This document shows, in pieces, positions 1 to 10,690 of a stretch of DNA of 64,000 bases. The stretch covers positions 2,108,001 through 2,172,000 of the forward strand of contig CP073744.1 of assembly GCA_024397955.1 (NCBI GenBank). The letters are read 5' to 3'. A program made the translations under genes and the position numbers. Origin of the DNA: a bacterium SCSIO 12696 (GTDB lineage Bacteria; Pseudomonadota; Gammaproteobacteria; Pseudomonadales; Porticoccaceae). The notes beneath the pieces are model-generated. The model was not told the DNA's origin. It did no database searches and saw only the letters and a list, made by a program, of their open reading frames with translations. Every line of letters begins with the position of its first letter. Positions within the stretch are counted from its first letter, which is position 1.

Positions 1-1952
1 AAAAACAGGATGTGCTGGCGTTACAGATTGCATTGACCCAGCAAGAAGACAATTACCTGGGTAAGCTGGTTCTGGAATCATCTTTTCAAAATTGGGCGGC
101 TGAGTTGGCGTTATTGCAACAGCAGATTCCCAGCTTGGCCGCAATCAGCGATGTTCACGGCCAGTTGAATTTATTGCTGCAAACGGAGCTGACCGACAAC
201 CTCGACCAGCTTTTTCAGCAAGCGCTTTCGGTAACAGTTATTCCCGATATGGATAGCACGGCGCAGTATGCGGATGCCGCATTACCCAAGTCGCCACTAC
301 AAATGGCTCTCAAACTGGATCAACCGATAGCGCTAAACATCAAAAATCAGGAAGCGGCTAACCTTAGCCTGGCGTCTCTCAAAATATCGCTGTCTGATAT
401 GAACGATCAGCTGACTGCCAACCTGGATTTGTCCGCCATAAATTGCCAATGGCAATCCACCTTAACCTGCAATATGGCTTTGAGCGCTGCGCTGCAGGCA
501 ACGGCACTGTCGGTGCAAGATGTTCAAGTGCAGTCTGTTGAAGCCAACACCAGAGGCACGTTGATGGTTACCGATCAACAAGTAGTTGCGGTATTAAATG
601 CCGGTCAGTTACTGCGAATGGAAAAACTTCAGCAGGAAGAAATTACTCTGCAAGAACTGGCCTTGAATAGCCCCAAGCCAATACAAATCACCTTGGACAG
701 ATCGAGTAACGAGATTGCCCTGATAGCAGATACGTTGCTGGCAAAAGTTAAAGATGCCCAGTTGCCACAAGCTGAGTTAAGTACCGAACTGGTATTTAAC
801 AAGCTTCGCTTAAAACAAACGGATCAACTGGCTTTGCAAACCGCGGTGTCGGCCATGCCCATTAATGTGCGAATCCCCGAACAGCCTCTGCCGGATTTTG
901 GTTTTGTGGGTGACCTCAGCTTACAAGATGAAACATTGGCAATCTCCGGCTCCCTGAGCAGCGATTTGGCAAAACCGCTGGTGGAGGTTAAAGGTGAACA
1001 CCGTATCGACGAACAAGATGGAAACCTTCGCCTGCGTTCGGCAACCGTACCCTTTGACCAAGCCGCCAATAGCCTGTCAAAGCACTTTAGCAACTGGCCC
1101 TGGAAGTTCGATATTGTGAGTGGCCAGTGGCTGATGAATTCAACCCTGGCCTGGCAACAACAAGGGGATGAGTTTGCGGTTAGTGGCCAATTTTCTCAGA
1201 CACTGGAGCAGCTGGCGGGCAACTACCAGGATATCGCCTTTAGCGGATTGCAAAGCACGCTGGATACTCAGATTAAAAGTATCGACAGCCTGGTGAGCGC
1301 GGCACCAGCGACCCTGACTATTAAGGCGATGGATATGGGGTTGCCGGTATCCGATATTCAAGTGCGGGCCTCTTTTGATAGCAGTGCACCGCAATTACAT
1401 CTGCATCAATTTGATGCCCGGTTACTGGGTGGCACCGTGTCCGCTGAAGATATTGTCTACCGGCCCGGCGAACAGGAAACCCCGGCCCCTGTGACCATAG
1501 CCAATATCGATTTGGGGGAGCTGGTGCGTTTAACCTCCAGCAAGGAGATTTCCGTCACCGGCAAACTCAGTGGCGAGTTGCCTTTGGTGATTGGCCCCGA
1601 CGGCCCCTATATGGCGAAGGGGCTGCTGGGGGCGCTGGAGCCCGGTGGGGTTCTCAAGTATCAACCGGATGCCGCCACCCAGCAGGCAATCGCGGAAAAC
1701 CCCGCCACCCAGTTCGCTTATCAGGTGCTCGGCAACTACCACTACTCGACGCTGGATGCCGAGGTGAGCTATCAGCCCGACGGCCAGTTGGTGCTCAGCA
1801 ACCGCATGTACGGTATTAACCCGGATTTAAATAACGGCCAGCCCATAAAACTTAACCCGAAAATAGAAATCAATGTATTGGATACCCTGAAAAGCCTGAG
1901 GATTGGCCGTGCGGTGGAAGATTTTTTTGAACAGCAGCTGGAAAATCCCTGA
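1..1952 (+). CDS. ydbH: YdbH-family intermembrane lipid-transport protein, 5' end outside window
   Basis: The reading frame is open from the first bases, so about 650 C-terminal residues of a longer protein are visible (E. coli YdbH is about 880). YdbH is an AsmA/TamB-like periplasmic bridge, anchored in the inner membrane, that helps move phospholipid to the outer membrane. The visible part is repetitive beta-strand sequence with alternating hydrophobic residues. It ends in the typical YdbH C-terminal block (about the last 160 residues), rich in Gly/Pro turns such as YMAKGLLGALEPGGVLKY and ending near VEDFFEQQLENP. ynbE and ydbL follow immediately, the same order as in E. coli, which strongly supports the assignment. 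The upstream start cannot be judged. Confidence 0.88.
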   Translation, partial: KQDVLALQIALTQQEDNYLGKLVLESSFQNWAAELALLQQQIPSLAAISDVHGQLNLLLQTELTDNLDQLFQQALSVTVIPDMDSTAQYADAALPKSPLQMALKLDQPIALNIKNQEAANLSLASLKISLSDMNDQLTANLDLSAINCQWQSTLTCNMALSAALQATALSVQDVQVQSVEANTRGTLMVTDQQVVAVLNAGQLLRMEKLQQEEITLQELALNSPKPIQITLDRSSNEIALIADTLLAKVKDAQLPQAELSTELVFNKLRLKQTDQLALQTAVSAMPINVRIPEQPLPDFGFVGDLSLQDETLAISGSLSSDLAKPLVEVKGEHRIDEQDGNLRLRSATVPFDQAANSLSKHFSNWPWKFDIVSGQWLMNSTLAWQQQGDEFAVSGQFSQTLEQLAGNYQDIAFSGLQSTLDTQIKSIDSLVSAAPATLTIKAMDMGLPVSDIQVRASFDSSAPQLHLHQFDARLLGGTVSAEDIVYRPGEQETPAPVTIANIDLGELVRLTSSKEISVTGKLSGELPLVIGPDGPYMAKGLLGALEPGGVLKYQPDAATQQAIAENPATQFAYQVLGNYHYSTLDAEVSYQPDGQLVLSNRMYGINPDLNNGQPIKLNPKIEINVLDTLKSLRIGRAVEDFFEQQLENP

Positions 1953-2027
1953 TCTCCTGTTCAGCTGGTGTTAATCTTCAGTGCAGTACCATTGAAAGTG
2001 AACCTAATAGCCAACGAGATTGCGCCC

Positions 2028-2225
2028 ATGACAAAAACCTCTCTCAAAGTGACGTTGCCAGTGATGTTGTTACTGCTGACTGCAGCGTGCACTCCCACGG
2101 TGAAAGTCGCCGTGCCGGACAAGCCCATTGAAATCAATCTCAATGTCAAAATCGAGCACGACATTCGCGTTAAGGTGGATAAAGAGCTCGACGAACTCTT
2201 TGAAGAAGAAAGTGACCTGTTCTAA
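2028..2225 (+). CDS. ynbE: YnbE-family outer-membrane lipoprotein
   Basis: This is a 65-residue lipoprotein. The N-terminus is a short signal peptide ending in a lipobox LTAAC, with the lipidated Cys at residue 21. The mature part carries the pattern PTVKVAVPDKPIEINLNVKIEH found in YnbE and a very acidic C-terminus. YnbE stacks as a beta-strand partner of YdbH to complete the bridge to the outer membrane (known for E. coli). An ATG 60 bases upstream is in frame, but the start at 2028 gives the normal signal peptide length. The gene lies 75 bases after ydbH and 10 bases before ydbL, so it is almost certainly co-transcribed. Confidence 0.88.
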   Translation: MTKTSLKVTLPVMLLLLTAACTPTVKVAVPDKPIEINLNVKIEHDIRVKVDKELDELFEEESDLF

Positions 2226-2235
2226 GGAGTCTGCA

Positions 2236-2565
2236 ATGTTTAAGAAATTACTGTTAGGCGTGGTGTTAGTGGTTGCCGGTATTGCCCCGGCACTGGCGAT
2301 GGATTTGAAACAGGCCAAAGACAGCGGCCTGGTGGGCGAGCGCAATGACGGCTACGTGGGCTATGTGGTCAAGCCGCCCCGCAATGAGGTGGTGGCCATC
2401 GTCAAACAGGTGAACAACAAGCGCAAAGCCAAATTTGCATCTACCGCAAAAAATAATGGCATTACCGTGGAGCAGGTTGCCGCCCGTTTTTACCAGCGTG
2501 CGGTGGGTATGACCAAATCCGGTAATTACTATCAGGACGCCAGTGGCCGGTGGGTGAAAAAATAA
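2236..2565 (+). CDS. ydbL: YdbL family (DUF1318) periplasmic protein
   Basis: The protein has 109 residues. Residues 1-21 are a Sec signal peptide (KK, hydrophobic core, APALA cut site). The mature protein matches YdbL/DUF1318: LKQAKDSGLVGERNDGYVGYV near its start, an I-V-K-Q-V-N-N-K-R segment, and a C-terminus ending in GNYYQDASGRWVKK. In E. coli YdbL works with YdbH and YnbE, probably as a periplasmic chaperone preventing wrong YdbH-YnbE assembly. An AAGGAG ribosome site at 2224-2229, overlapping the ynbE stop, fixes the ATG at 2236. An earlier in-frame start (2128) would destroy the signal peptide and is rejected. Confidence 0.9.
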   Translation: MFKKLLLGVVLVVAGIAPALAMDLKQAKDSGLVGERNDGYVGYVVKPPRNEVVAIVKQVNNKRKAKFASTAKNNGITVEQVAARFYQRAVGMTKSGNYYQDASGRWVKK

Positions 2566-3083
2566 AGGCATTGGAAAAAGCCATCGAGGCATTTGATGGC
2601 AAAGACATTTCCAATCTGAAACAAGCCGCCGCCTTGGTGGATGTAAAGGTGGAAGCAAATAAGGCCGCAGTAGACGGCCTTATTTGCTACTGTCAAAAAG
2701 ACTCAGACACTTCCGCACAAGGTGCCAGTTGGGTATTAAAATTTTGGTGGGAAAAAGGCTGGGCGTTTAGTTCATCTCAAGCCAACAAGCTAATAGATAG
2801 TTTAATCAACGCGGAAAGCTGGCAATTGCGACTGCATATTTTGCAATTGCTTTCCGGATTGACCATTGCTGAAAATCAAACCGAAAAATTGCACTACCAC
2901 CTGCGACACTGCCTGTGTGACACCAATAAATTTGTGCGCGCCTGGAGCTATAACGGCTTGGCAGAATTGGCCAAGCAATACCCACGGTATCGGGATGAGG
3001 TGAAACAGTTGTTTGAACTGGCGCAGAACGATGATGGTGAAGCGGCCTCAGTAAAGGCGCGGATTCGGAATATAAAGATATAA
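2550..3083 (+). CDS. HEAT-like alpha-helical protein, unknown function
   Basis: This is a 177-residue, probably cytoplasmic protein with no signal peptide. It is made of amphipathic helices. The middle and C-terminal parts (about 85-165) read like HEAT/armadillo repeats: SWQLRLHILQLLSGL, then FVRAWSYNGLAELAKQYP, with the Arg-x-W/x-Ala-Leu spacing of such repeats. The best start is GTG at 2550, which overlaps the last 16 bases of ydbL and suggests translational coupling. A TTG at 2571 is possible but its purine-rich site is too close. Its place at the end of the ydbH-ynbE-ydbL operon may be incidental. I do not recognise the family, and the function is unknown. Confidence 0.7.
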   Translation: MGEKIKALEKAIEAFDGKDISNLKQAAALVDVKVEANKAAVDGLICYCQKDSDTSAQGASWVLKFWWEKGWAFSSSQANKLIDSLINAESWQLRLHILQLLSGLTIAENQTEKLHYHLRHCLCDTNKFVRAWSYNGLAELAKQYPRYRDEVKQLFELAQNDDGEAASVKARIRNIKI

Positions 3084-3113
3084 CCCGGGTGGCGCGGTGC
3101 TCCACCCGGGTTA
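3081..3113. terminator. Bidirectional hairpin between convergent genes
   Basis: A perfect 12-bp inverted repeat, TAACCCGGGTGG (3081-3092) and its complement (3102-3113), encloses a 9-base loop. It begins inside the stop codon of the HEAT-like gene and lies 8 bases before the stop of the convergent VOC gene. This is the usual place for a terminator shared by two converging genes. There is no long T run on either side, so termination may be modest. Confidence 0.65.
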
Positions 3114-3121
3114 TTAGACGT

Positions 3122-3658
3122 TTAGCCTTCGCCTTTAATCTTGGTGGCAAACATCCAACGGTGGCCGTCCCAGTCACTGATCAGTGCGGTGCGGTCGCCC
3201 CACGGAGAATCCATGGGTTCTGCCAGAATATAAGCACCGGCTTCGCGGGCGCGTTCGGTCAAGGCGTCCACGTTATCCACATACACGTACAGGTTAACGG
3301 CACTGACAATGTGATTGTGGGCTGGCGTAGCAGCAATACCGCCAAAAGCACCTTCTGGAGCGAACATGGCGACAATCTTGCGCTTGTACATCATCTCTGC
3401 GTGAATGGTCACGCCTTCCGGACTCTGAGTGCTCTCACCCACGGTAAAGCCAAAGGCCTTCTGGTAGAAGTCCAGGCTGGCATCCGCATCGCGCACGGTT
3501 AAGTAAGGCGTCAGCCAGTTGGCCTTGGCGGGCTTAACATCGGCAGAGGTAGGTTTTTTGGGAGCGGCTTTCTTAGGGGCGGCTTTTTTTGCAGGTACTT
3601 TTTTCTTTTTGGCCGCAGGTTTTTTTGGGGCGGGTTTGGCGTCTGTTTTCTCAGCCAT
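3122..3658 (-). CDS. VOC (glyoxalase/bleomycin-resistance-like) protein with Lys/Ala/Pro-rich N-terminal tail
   Basis: The protein has 178 residues. Residues 1-46 are a low-complexity, very basic tail (repeats of KKAAPKK, PKKPAAKKKK) resembling histone-H1-like or AlgP tails. Residues 47-178 form a PhnB-like VOC domain: LTPYLTVRDADASLDFYQKA at its start and a C-terminal PWGDRTALISDWDGHRWMFA block, the usual form in PhnB/YkcA-like proteins that often lack enzymatic metal ligands. Substrate is not predictable. The ATG at 3658 is preceded by GAGGA at good spacing; a GTG directly before it is less likely. The tail suggests nucleic-acid or polyanion binding, which is inference. Confidence 0.82.
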   Translation of the reverse strand: MAEKTDAKPAPKKPAAKKKKVPAKKAAPKKAAPKKPTSADVKPAKANWLTPYLTVRDADASLDFYQKAFGFTVGESTQSPEGVTIHAEMMYKRKIVAMFAPEGAFGGIAATPAHNHIVSAVNLYVYVDNVDALTERAREAGAYILAEPMDSPWGDRTALISDWDGHRWMFATKIKGEG

Positions 3659-3782
3659 CACAGGGTCCTCGGTTATTTCAAGTGGGGCTATCAGCGCGCA
3701 TCAGACAACAACAATGGCCTGGAAAACATACCCTTTACGCAGTAATCGGTGAGTGCTGTTCGAGGTTTTGAAAAATGAAGAC

Positions 3783-3818
3783 TGTAGGGCGGATTACGCT
3801 GCACTAATCCGCCCTACA
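3783..3818. repeat. REP-like inverted repeat after hisF
   Basis: TGTAGGGCGGATTA (3783-3796) and its exact complement (3805-3818) flank an 8-base loop CGCTGCAC. The GTAGGGYGGATTA...TAATCCRCCCTAC pattern is a widespread intergenic palindrome of gammaproteobacteria (REP-like). It lies 11 bases beyond the hisF stop, where such elements typically stabilise or end a transcript. Confidence 0.75.
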
Positions 3819-3828
3819 AGTGTGGTGA

Positions 3829-6030
<2,202 letters not shown>

Positions 6031-6033
6031 TGT

Positions 6034-7101
6034 TTACAGGACTCCCTTACTACTGGGCAGCTCATTGCCTTCCACTCGAATGGCCTGGCGCAGGGCGCGG
6101 CCAAACACTTTAAACAAACCTTCCACCTGATGGTGGCCGTTGCCTTTATCCACCCCCAGGTGCAGGCTGCAGCGCAGGCCATCTGCCAGGGAGCGGAAAA
6201 AGTGGGGCACCATTTCGGTGGCCAGACCGCCGACGGTTTCCCGGCTGAATTCCCCTTCAAAGCGCATAAACGGGCGGCCAGATAAGTCGATGGTGCAATG
6301 GGCGCGGCACTCGTCCATGGGCAGCACAAAGCCAAAGCGGCCAATGCCGCGTTTGTCGCCGAGGGCCTGAGCCAGCGCATCGCCCAGTGCGAGGGCGGTA
6401 TCTTCCACACTGTGGTGGTCGTCGATATGCAGGTCGCCCTTCACACTCAAATTCATGCGAAAACCACCGTGGGTGGCGATTTGATCGAGCATATGGTCAA
6501 AAAAGCCGATGCCCGTCTCTATTTTGCTGCCGCCGCTGGCGTCCAGATCAACCGCCACCTTGATGTCGGTTTCCTTGGTGGTGCGCACCACTTCCGCCGT
6601 GCGGGGAGTGGTGGTGAGCTGGCGCACAATGGCGGGCCAGTTCAGGCCGTCCGGCGAATACTGAAGGCCCGTAATACCCATATTCTCTGCTAGCTGCACA
6701 TCGGTGATGCGGTCGCCGATCACGTAGCTACTGGTAAAATCCACTTTGCCTTGTTGCAGGTACTCTTTCACCAAGCCCAGTTTGGGTTTGCGGCAGCTGC
6801 AGTTGTCTTCGTCGAAGTGGGGGCAGATCAGTACGTCGTCAAAGCGCACGCCCTGGCTTTCGAAGATGTGCATCATCAGATCGTGGGGGGCGTCGAAATC
6901 CGCTTGCGGAAAGCTGTCGGTGCCCAGACCATCCTGGTTGCTCACCATCACCAACCGGTAACCCGCATCTTGCAGGGTGAGCAGGGCAGGGATAACGCCG
7001 GGCTCAAAGGCCAGCTTGTCGAGGCGATCCAGTTGCTTGTCTACTGGGGGTTCTTCCACCAGAGTGCCGTCGCGGTCGATAAAAAGGATTTTTTGTTTCA
7101 T
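6034..7101 (-). CDS. hisB: Bifunctional histidinol-phosphatase / imidazoleglycerol-phosphate dehydratase
   Basis: This is a 355-residue fusion. Residues 1-165 are a HAD phosphatase (DRDGT nucleophile motif at 9-13, and a zinc loop [11 protein letters not shown]) that removes phosphate from histidinol-phosphate. Residues about 168-355 are IGP dehydratase, with the paired metal-binding motifs DHMLDQ...[10 protein letters not shown] and [11 protein letters not shown]. The fused form is characteristic of enterobacteria, Vibrio and Pasteurellaceae; pseudomonads and relatives normally carry a short single-domain HisB. The start overlaps the end of hisC by 4 bases (ATGA), showing tight coupling. Confidence 0.97.
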   Translation of the reverse strand: MKQKILFIDRDGTLVEEPPVDKQLDRLDKLAFEPGVIPALLTLQDAGYRLVMVSNQDGLGTDSFPQADFDAPHDLMMHIFESQGVRFDDVLICPHFDEDNCSCRKPKLGLVKEYLQQGKVDFTSSYVIGDRITDVQLAENMGITGLQYSPDGLNWPAIVRQLTTTPRTAEVVRTTKETDIKVAVDLDASGGSKIETGIGFFDHMLDQIATHGGFRMNLSVKGDLHIDDHHSVEDTALALGDALAQALGDKRGIGRFGFVLPMDECRAHCTIDLSGRPFMRFEGEFSRETVGGLATEMVPHFFRSLADGLRCSLHLGVDKGNGHHQVEGLFKVFGRALRQAIRVEGNELPSSKGVL

Positions 7102-8159
7102 GTTTTGCTGCTCTTTAGTACGTCTACTGCCCGTTCCAATTCTTCCCGCTTACCCACAGTAAACCGCAGGCAGCCATCCAGGCCCAGCTGTTTGCTCTGG
7201 TCGCGCACGATGACGCCATTGGCACTGAGCGCGGCAAAGGTTTTGGGAGCGTTGTGAAAGCGGGCCAACAAATAGTTGCCGGCACCGGGGTAGGCGGCGG
7301 CCACGTCTGGGCATTGTTCCAGCTGCTGCAACAGCCACTGGCGGTTGTCATTCAGTTCTGCCACTCGTTGCTGCATGGCATTAATACCGGCAGGGGTCAG
7401 CGCTTGCGCTGCCAGGTCAGCTATCGGTACCGGAATGGGGTACGGGGCGATGACTTTTAGCAGCAGGCCAATGATCTCGGCACTGGCCAGGGCAAAACCG
7501 CAGCGCAAGCCCGCCAGGCCAAAGGCCTTGGACAGGGTGCGCAGTATGGCCACATTGTCGTATTGGTTAATCAACTCAACGCAGTTGGCCTCTGGTGAAA
7601 ATTCGATATAGGCCTCGTCAACCACCACGATGGCGCGGCCTGCACAGGCCTGAATCACCGCTTCAATATCTTCCCGCTTTAGCAGGTTGCCGGTGGGGTT
7701 GTGGGGGGAGCAGACAAATACCAGTTTGACGTTATCCAGATTAGCTTTGATGGCGTCCACATCCAGCTGCCAGTCTGCCGTTAGCGGCACGGTTTTAATA
7801 CCCACGCCGCAGGTTTGCGCGGAGATGGTGTACATGCCGTAGGTGGGTGGGCAATAAAGAATGTTGTCGTCGCTGCCGCAGAAAGTGCGGATCAGCAGTT
7901 CAATAGCTTCGTCTGCACCGCGGCTTACCAACAGTTGATCTGTGCCAATACCTGCGTACGCTGCGTAGTTGGTAAGCACTTGCTCCGGCTGTGGCTCCGG
8001 GTAGCGGTTAAGGGCGTCGTCAGAGAGCGTCAGGTTGGGTGCCGCCGGGGCTTCGTTGGCGTTAAGCCATACGTCGCCATTGCCGCCAATGCGGCGGGCA
8101 GATTGGTACGGCGTCAGTTGCCGCACATTGTTTACTGCTAATTTTTCTATATCGCTCAT
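7098..8159 (-). CDS. hisC: Histidinol-phosphate aminotransferase
   Basis: HisC (353 residues) is a PLP fold-type I aminotransferase that converts imidazole-acetol phosphate and glutamate to histidinol phosphate. Visible: [10 protein letters not shown] near the N-terminus, [15 protein letters not shown], the [11 protein letters not shown] substrate loop, [10 protein letters not shown] with the PLP-ring Asp, and [17 protein letters not shown] with the PLP lysine. The C-terminus [12 protein letters not shown] carries the conserved Arg. It overlaps both neighbours by 4 bases (hisD upstream, hisB downstream), so it is part of one polycistronic message. Confidence 0.97.
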   Translation of the reverse strand: MSDIEKLAVNNVRQLTPYQSARRIGGNGDVWLNANEAPAAPNLTLSDDALNRYPEPQPEQVLTNYAAYAGIGTDQLLVSRGADEAIELLIRTFCGSDDNILYCPPTYGMYTISAQTCGVGIKTVPLTADWQLDVDAIKANLDNVKLVFVCSPHNPTGNLLKREDIEAVIQACAGRAIVVVDEAYIEFSPEANCVELINQYDNVAILRTLSKAFGLAGLRCGFALASAEIIGLLLKVIAPYPIPVPIADLAAQALTPAGINAMQQRVAELNDNRQWLLQQLEQCPDVAAAYPGAGNYLLARFHNAPKTFAALSANGVIVRDQSKQLGLDGCLRFTVGKREELERAVDVLKSSKT

Positions 8160-9484
8160 GGCTGCTCCCCTTTACTCTCCCCTTTGCTCAGGGCATCCAG
8201 GCGCAAGCGTACGGCGTTGCCGTGGGCGGCCAGTTGTTCCGCATCTGCCAGGGTGGCCACGGTGGGGCCCAGCTGGCGCAGGCCGTCGGCGCTGAGTTCT
8301 TGCACGGTAAAACGCTTCATAAAATCCGCCAGCCCAAGGCTGGAGTAGTTGCGGGTGTAGCCGTAGGTGGGCAATACGTGATTGGTGCCAGAGGCGTAAT
8401 CCCCCACCGATTCCGGTGACCAGGGGCCGAGGAAAATAGAGCCGGCGTCGCGCAGTTGTGGCAACAGGGCGCGAGGGTCTGCAGTTTGCACAATCAGGTG
8501 CTCAGGGCCGTAGTAATTACTTACTTCGATGGCCTGCTCCAAGGTATCTGTGACAATCAGGCGGCTGTTGGCCAGTGCCTGAGCGGCAATCTCCGCCCTG
8601 GGCAGTTGTGCCAACTGCTGAGCCAATTCGGTAGCCACAGCATTGGCCAGAGATTCGCTGGGGGTGGCCAGAATCACTTGAGAGTCGGGGCCGTGTTCTG
8701 CCTGGGATAATAAGTCCGCAGCCACAAACCCCGGGTTGGCGCTGTCGTCTGCCAACACCAATACCTCCGATGGCCCGGCGGGCATATCGATGGCAGCCCC
8801 GGAGATGTCGTTGCTCACCTGGCGCTTGGCTTCGGTCACAAAGGCGTTGCCAGGGCCGAAGATTTTATCCACTTTGGCAATGCTGTCGGTGCCGTAGGCC
8901 ATGGCGGCGATAGCTTGCGCGCCACCCACTTGAGCGATGGTTGTCACACCACACAAGCGTGCCGCATAGAGGATTTCATCGGCTACCGGTGGCGGTGAGC
9001 ACAGAGTAATCTGTTGGCAGCCGGCAATTTGTGCGGGGATGGCCAACATCAACACGGTGGAGGGCAGCGGAGCGCTGCCGCCGGGCACATACAGACCCAC
9101 CGAGCGCATGGCCACGCAGTGTTGTTCACACACAACACCTGGCTGGGTTTCCACCTGAATAGGCTGGGGTTTCTGGGCTTCGTGGAAGCGACGTATGTTG
9201 CTGGCGGCCTGTTGCAGGGCTTGCTTTACATCATCCCCCAGGCGGGCTTCGGCATCATCAATACTGCTGGCGTCTACCCGCAGCTGTTGCAGTTCAACCT
9301 TATCGAACTGGGTGCTCAGTGCCTTCAGGGCGTTGTCGCCCTCAGAACGAACGCGCTGGATAATCGCGGCAACTGTGTCTGCCAGGCTGTCGGCATTAGC
9401 CAGCGCCGGGCGCGACAGCAATTGACGTTGCTGGCTGCTGTCTAGTTCGCTCCAGCGAACCGCTTTTGGTAACGGCGTAGTCAT
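8156..9484 (-). CDS. hisD: Histidinol dehydrogenase
   Basis: HisD (442 residues) is the zinc- and NAD-dependent enzyme for the last two oxidations, histidinol to histidine. Key motifs: [13 protein letters not shown], the [17 protein letters not shown] block, [28 protein letters not shown], the zinc/catalytic segment [12 protein letters not shown], and [18 protein letters not shown] near the C-terminus. Length is typical. The ATG at 9484 lies 2 bases after the hisG stop; hisC begins inside its last codons. Confidence 0.97.
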   Translation of the reverse strand: MTTPLPKAVRWSELDSSQQRQLLSRPALANADSLADTVAAIIQRVRSEGDNALKALSTQFDKVELQQLRVDASSIDDAEARLGDDVKQALQQAASNIRRFHEAQKPQPIQVETQPGVVCEQHCVAMRSVGLYVPGGSAPLPSTVLMLAIPAQIAGCQQITLCSPPPVADEILYAARLCGVTTIAQVGGAQAIAAMAYGTDSIAKVDKIFGPGNAFVTEAKRQVSNDISGAAIDMPAGPSEVLVLADDSANPGFVAADLLSQAEHGPDSQVILATPSESLANAVATELAQQLAQLPRAEIAAQALANSRLIVTDTLEQAIEVSNYYGPEHLIVQTADPRALLPQLRDAGSIFLGPWSPESVGDYASGTNHVLPTYGYTRNYSSLGLADFMKRFTVQELSADGLRQLGPTVATLADAEQLAAHGNAVRLRLDALSKGESKGEQP

Positions 9485-9486
9485 GG

Positions 9487-10386
9487 TCAGCCCAGCATTT
9501 TCTCAATGGGCAGCACCAGAATAGAGCTGGCACCCAGGGTTTTCAGTTCTTCCATGGTTTCCCAGAACAGGTTCTCGGTGCTGACCACGTGCACGGCCAC
9601 CTGATCACTGGAGCCTTCCAGCGGCAGGATGGTGGGCTTTTCTGAGCCGGGCAACAGTGCGGTCACTTCCGCCAATTTGCTCACCGGTGCGTGCAGCATG
9701 ATGTATTTGCTTTCACTGGCCTGCATGACTCCCTGTGCGCGGGTCAGCAGTCGGTCGATCAGCTGAGCCTTGTCGGCGTCGATTTCGCCGGTGCGTTGGA
9801 TCAGGGTGGCGGTAGAGCGGTAAATCACTTCCACTTCCTTCAGGCCATTGGCTTCCAGGGTCGCGCCGGTGGATACCAGATCGCACACTGCGTCTGCCAA
9901 GCCAGCGCGTGGAGCGACTTCCACCGAGCCGGTGAGCAGGGTGTGCTTGATGGCAATGCCCTGTTCATCCATAAAACGCTTGAGCAGGCACGGGTAGGTG
10001 CTGGCGATGCGCATATTGGCTAGGTCGGCGGCACCGGTGTAGTTCATCTTCTGCGGCACTGCCAAAGACAGGCGGCAGCCACCAAAATTGAGCGGGCTCA
10101 GCTCGGTGTAATCCGCAGGCAGGCCGTTGTGCATGCGGGTCATGGACTTTTCTTCCAGCACGTTCTGGCCGACGATACCCAGGTCAACCACGCCATCCAT
10201 CACCAGGCCCGGAATGTCGTCGCTGCGCACTTTGAGCAAATCCAGCGGCATATTGGTGGCGTGGGCAATCAGGTTATTGTCTCGCAGGTTCAGCTTAACG
10301 CCACACTGCTTCAGCAGTTTGTAAGCGTCGTCACTGAGGCGGCCTTTTTTCTGTACGGCGATGCGCAAGCGCTTGCTGTTGTTCAT
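9487..10386 (-). CDS. hisG: ATP phosphoribosyltransferase, long form
   Basis: HisG (299 residues) catalyses the first and feedback-controlled step of histidine synthesis, joining ATP and PRPP. It is the long, self-regulated form: a C-terminal ACT-like regulatory domain (about 225-299, ending [16 protein letters not shown]) follows the catalytic domains, so no HisZ is needed. Signatures: [46 protein letters not shown]. The length equals E. coli HisG and the similarity to the enterobacterial protein is obvious by eye. ATG 10386 is chosen; an in-frame GTG 18 bases upstream only adds a poor extension. Transcription reaches it through the hisL attenuator. Confidence 0.97.
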   Translation of the reverse strand: MNNSKRLRIAVQKKGRLSDDAYKLLKQCGVKLNLRDNNLIAHATNMPLDLLKVRSDDIPGLVMDGVVDLGIVGQNVLEEKSMTRMHNGLPADYTELSPLNFGGCRLSLAVPQKMNYTGAADLANMRIASTYPCLLKRFMDEQGIAIKHTLLTGSVEVAPRAGLADAVCDLVSTGATLEANGLKEVEVIYRSTATLIQRTGEIDADKAQLIDRLLTRAQGVMQASESKYIMLHAPVSKLAEVTALLPGSEKPTILPLEGSSDQVAVHVVSTENLFWETMEELKTLGASSILVLPIEKMLG

Positions 10387-10446
10387 TTGTCTCTCTCGTT
10401 GCACTTTCGTTTAAGCACGTTAGTTAAGCCTTGGTGCGGCGAACGT

Positions 10447-10483
10447 AAAAAACCCCCGGAAGAGGTGTATCTACCGAGGGTTT
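10447..10483 (-). terminator. his attenuator terminator hairpin
   Basis: On the minus strand AAACCCTCGG is followed, after a 14-base loop, by CCGGGGGTTT and a run of T (10447-10452 as A on the plus strand). This is a Rho-independent terminator located between hisL and hisG, about 60 bases before the hisG start. It fits the terminator arm of a histidine attenuator: read-through should occur only when an alternative fold forms. Confidence 0.85.
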
Positions 10484-10500
10484 GAGAATTCTGTTTGCCT

Positions 10501-10550
10501 GACCCGGAAGATACCTTTCTATCTTCCAGCAGCACACTCACACTGGAAGA
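10501..10550 (-). promoter_or_regulatory. his attenuator: mutually exclusive leader hairpins
   Basis: Directly after hisL (transcript order) TCTTCCAG (10543-10550) can pair with CTGGAAGA (10522-10529). That second segment can instead pair with ATCTTCC (10506-10512), via GGAAGAT/ATCTTCC with an 8-base loop. The third segment continues into CCGGGT (10503-10508), which can pair with ACCC of the terminator's 5' arm. These overlapping A:B, B:C and C:D pairings are the standard logic of amino-acid attenuation. Pairings were found by eye; energies were not calculated. Confidence 0.75.
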
Positions 10551-10610
10551 CTATTCAGCGTGGTGATGGTGATGCACGGATTGTGCGTAAACCTGTGTGC
10601 AGTTGGTCAT
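10551..10610 (-). CDS. hisL: Histidine operon leader peptide
   Basis: This 19-codon reading frame reads MTNCTQVYAQSVHHHHHAE. Five consecutive His codons (CAT CAC CAT CAC CAC) lie near its end, followed at once by the attenuator stem. Ribosome stalling at these codons when His-tRNA is scarce would favour the antiterminator (established mechanism in enterobacteria; E. coli hisL has seven His in a row). An AAGGTG site lies about 10 bases upstream of ATG. It is too short for routine gene callers. Confidence 0.92.
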   Translation of the reverse strand: MTNCTQVYAQSVHHHHHAE

Positions 10611-10638
10611 TTTGTGGTCACCTTGTCAGGAGGTGGCA

Positions 10639-10667
10639 AGTTAACCAGAGGGGGGGTAAAAATGCAA
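10639..10667 (-). promoter_or_regulatory. Probable sigma-70 promoter of the his operon
   Basis: On the minus strand TTGCAT (10662-10667) and TTAACT (10639-10644) are spaced by 17 bases, about 30 bases upstream of the hisL start. It lies just after the terminator of the upstream regulator gene. This is a by-eye match only. Confidence 0.55.
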
Positions 10668-10690
10668 GAAAAACGCCCTTCAAAAGGGCT
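10668..10690 (-). terminator. Terminator of the Lrp-type gene
   Basis: GCCCTT-TTGA-AAGGGC on the minus strand followed by GTTTTT (A run at 10668-10673) forms a short Rho-independent terminator. The stem starts at the stop codon of the Lrp-type gene and separates it from the his promoter. Confidence 0.8.

Noticed and set aside
1968..2225. Longer ynbE start at 1968
   Set aside because: It would place 20 residues before the signal peptide and hide the lipobox distance.
3081..3113. Considered as a mobile repeat
   Set aside because: It begins in a stop codon between convergent genes and fits a shared terminator better.
3519..3752. Plus-strand frame opposite the Lys/Ala-rich tail of the VOC gene
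   Set aside because: Low-complexity Phe/Ala/Gly translation is exactly what the antisense of a Lys/Ala/Pro tail gives.
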